This document shows positions 63,924 through 64,000 of a stretch of DNA of 64,000 nt, one piece after another (position 1 is the first letter of the stretch; each line of letters starts with the position of its first letter). This DNA comes from Spirosoma endbachense. Its GTDB lineage: Bacteria > Bacteroidota > Bacteroidia > Cytophagales > Spirosomataceae. Position numbers and translations under genes: made by a program. Location of the stretch: contig NZ_CP045997.1 in NCBI RefSeq assembly GCF_010233585.1, forward strand, positions 628,489 through 692,488. The letters are read 5' to 3'. The notes under the pieces were generated by a model. It was not told where the DNA came from. It saw nothing but the letters and a program-made list of their open reading frames with translations, and did not search any database.

Positions 63924-64000
63924 ATGGGCCAAATCGCTAAACCGTTTGTGCTGTCGGAAGCCGATCTCACAACGCTCGACCAACTCGTTCGTAAAGGTAA
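63924..64000 (+). CDS. IS630-type transposase, N-terminus (3' partial)
   Basis: The ATG at 63924 opens a frame that runs off the window. The visible 25 residues (GQIAKPFVLSEADLTTLDQL, then VRKGK) match the usual opening of IS630-family or similar helix-turn-helix transposases. The rest of the element lies beyond base 64000, so its inverted repeats cannot be checked. Confidence 0.55.
   Translation, partial: MGQIAKPFVLSEADLTTLDQLVRKG

Noticed and set aside
1..64000. CRISPR arrays, rRNA and tRNA genes
   Set aside because: No regularly spaced direct repeats and no cloverleaf or rRNA-like sequence were seen while reading the window; a covariance-model search would be needed to exclude small RNAs fully.

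Overview
The window looks like a chromosomal segment of a free-living Bacteroidota of the Cytophagales type (Spirosoma/Dyadobacter-like; this is inferred from gene content only). The pointers are many Tat-exported Gfo/Idh/MocA oxidoreductases, a ThuA protein beside an SGNH/beta-propeller/cytochrome-c fusion, a GlcNAc operon with a FucP-type transporter, a MacB/FtsX permease with an N-terminal prefix domain, and a Bacteroidota-type tyrosine recombinase tail. No rRNA, tRNA or CRISPR array was seen.

Layout. (1) 1-6.5 kb: the right part of a surface-glycan locus, with a SpsF-like nucleotidyltransferase (cut by the window edge), a split transketolase, a class III aminotransferase, an SDR, a KdsC-like phosphatase and a short NeuB. 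Together these suggest an amino- or deoxy-ulosonic acid. (2) 6.6-9.4 kb: a sterol-desaturase-family hydroxylase, an SMR-like protein and HslU. (3) 9.5-17 kb, minus strand: an MFS pump coupled to a small protein, an NTF2-like lipoprotein, a sugar isomerase/epimerase, the 1061-aa SGNH-propeller-cytochrome protein and ThuA. (4) 17-24.3 kb: a DUF2071 protein, an alpha/beta hydrolase, a divergent flavin monooxygenase/AraC pair, a glycoside-hydrolase-like secreted protein and a VOC protein. (5) 24.4-29.3 kb: a Gfo/Idh protein, a sugar MFS, NagA and NagB (amino-sugar catabolism). (6) 31-35 kb: a PaoABC-type molybdenum aldehyde oxidoreductase, then another Tat Gfo/Idh protein. (7) 36.8-53.8 kb: mixed accessory genes (NUDIX, Crp/DoxX, a frameshifted hydrolase, FtsX permease, GIY-YIG protein, two SDRs with an AraC regulator, an ACS-type MFS with Gfo/Idh, a histidine kinase, a plug-like lipoprotein and an S41 peptidase).

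(8) 53.9-64 kb is an accessory island. It starts with a tyrosine-recombinase remnant and ends in the start of a probable IS630-type transposase. Between them lie small unknown genes, several broken genes, and a tight plus-strand run: papain-like amidase, HEYGH (LPD1-like) protein, three or four small membrane proteins including a spanin-like coiled coil, then a GH19 endolysin. This resembles the lysis/late end of a prophage, or a domesticated remnant of one. Most breaks here can be repaired by adding one base to a short homopolymer, so either sequence error or real decay is possible.

Long perfect inverted repeats lie between many genes, including one with 34-bp arms at 35.1 kb. Most serve as, or resemble, terminators.
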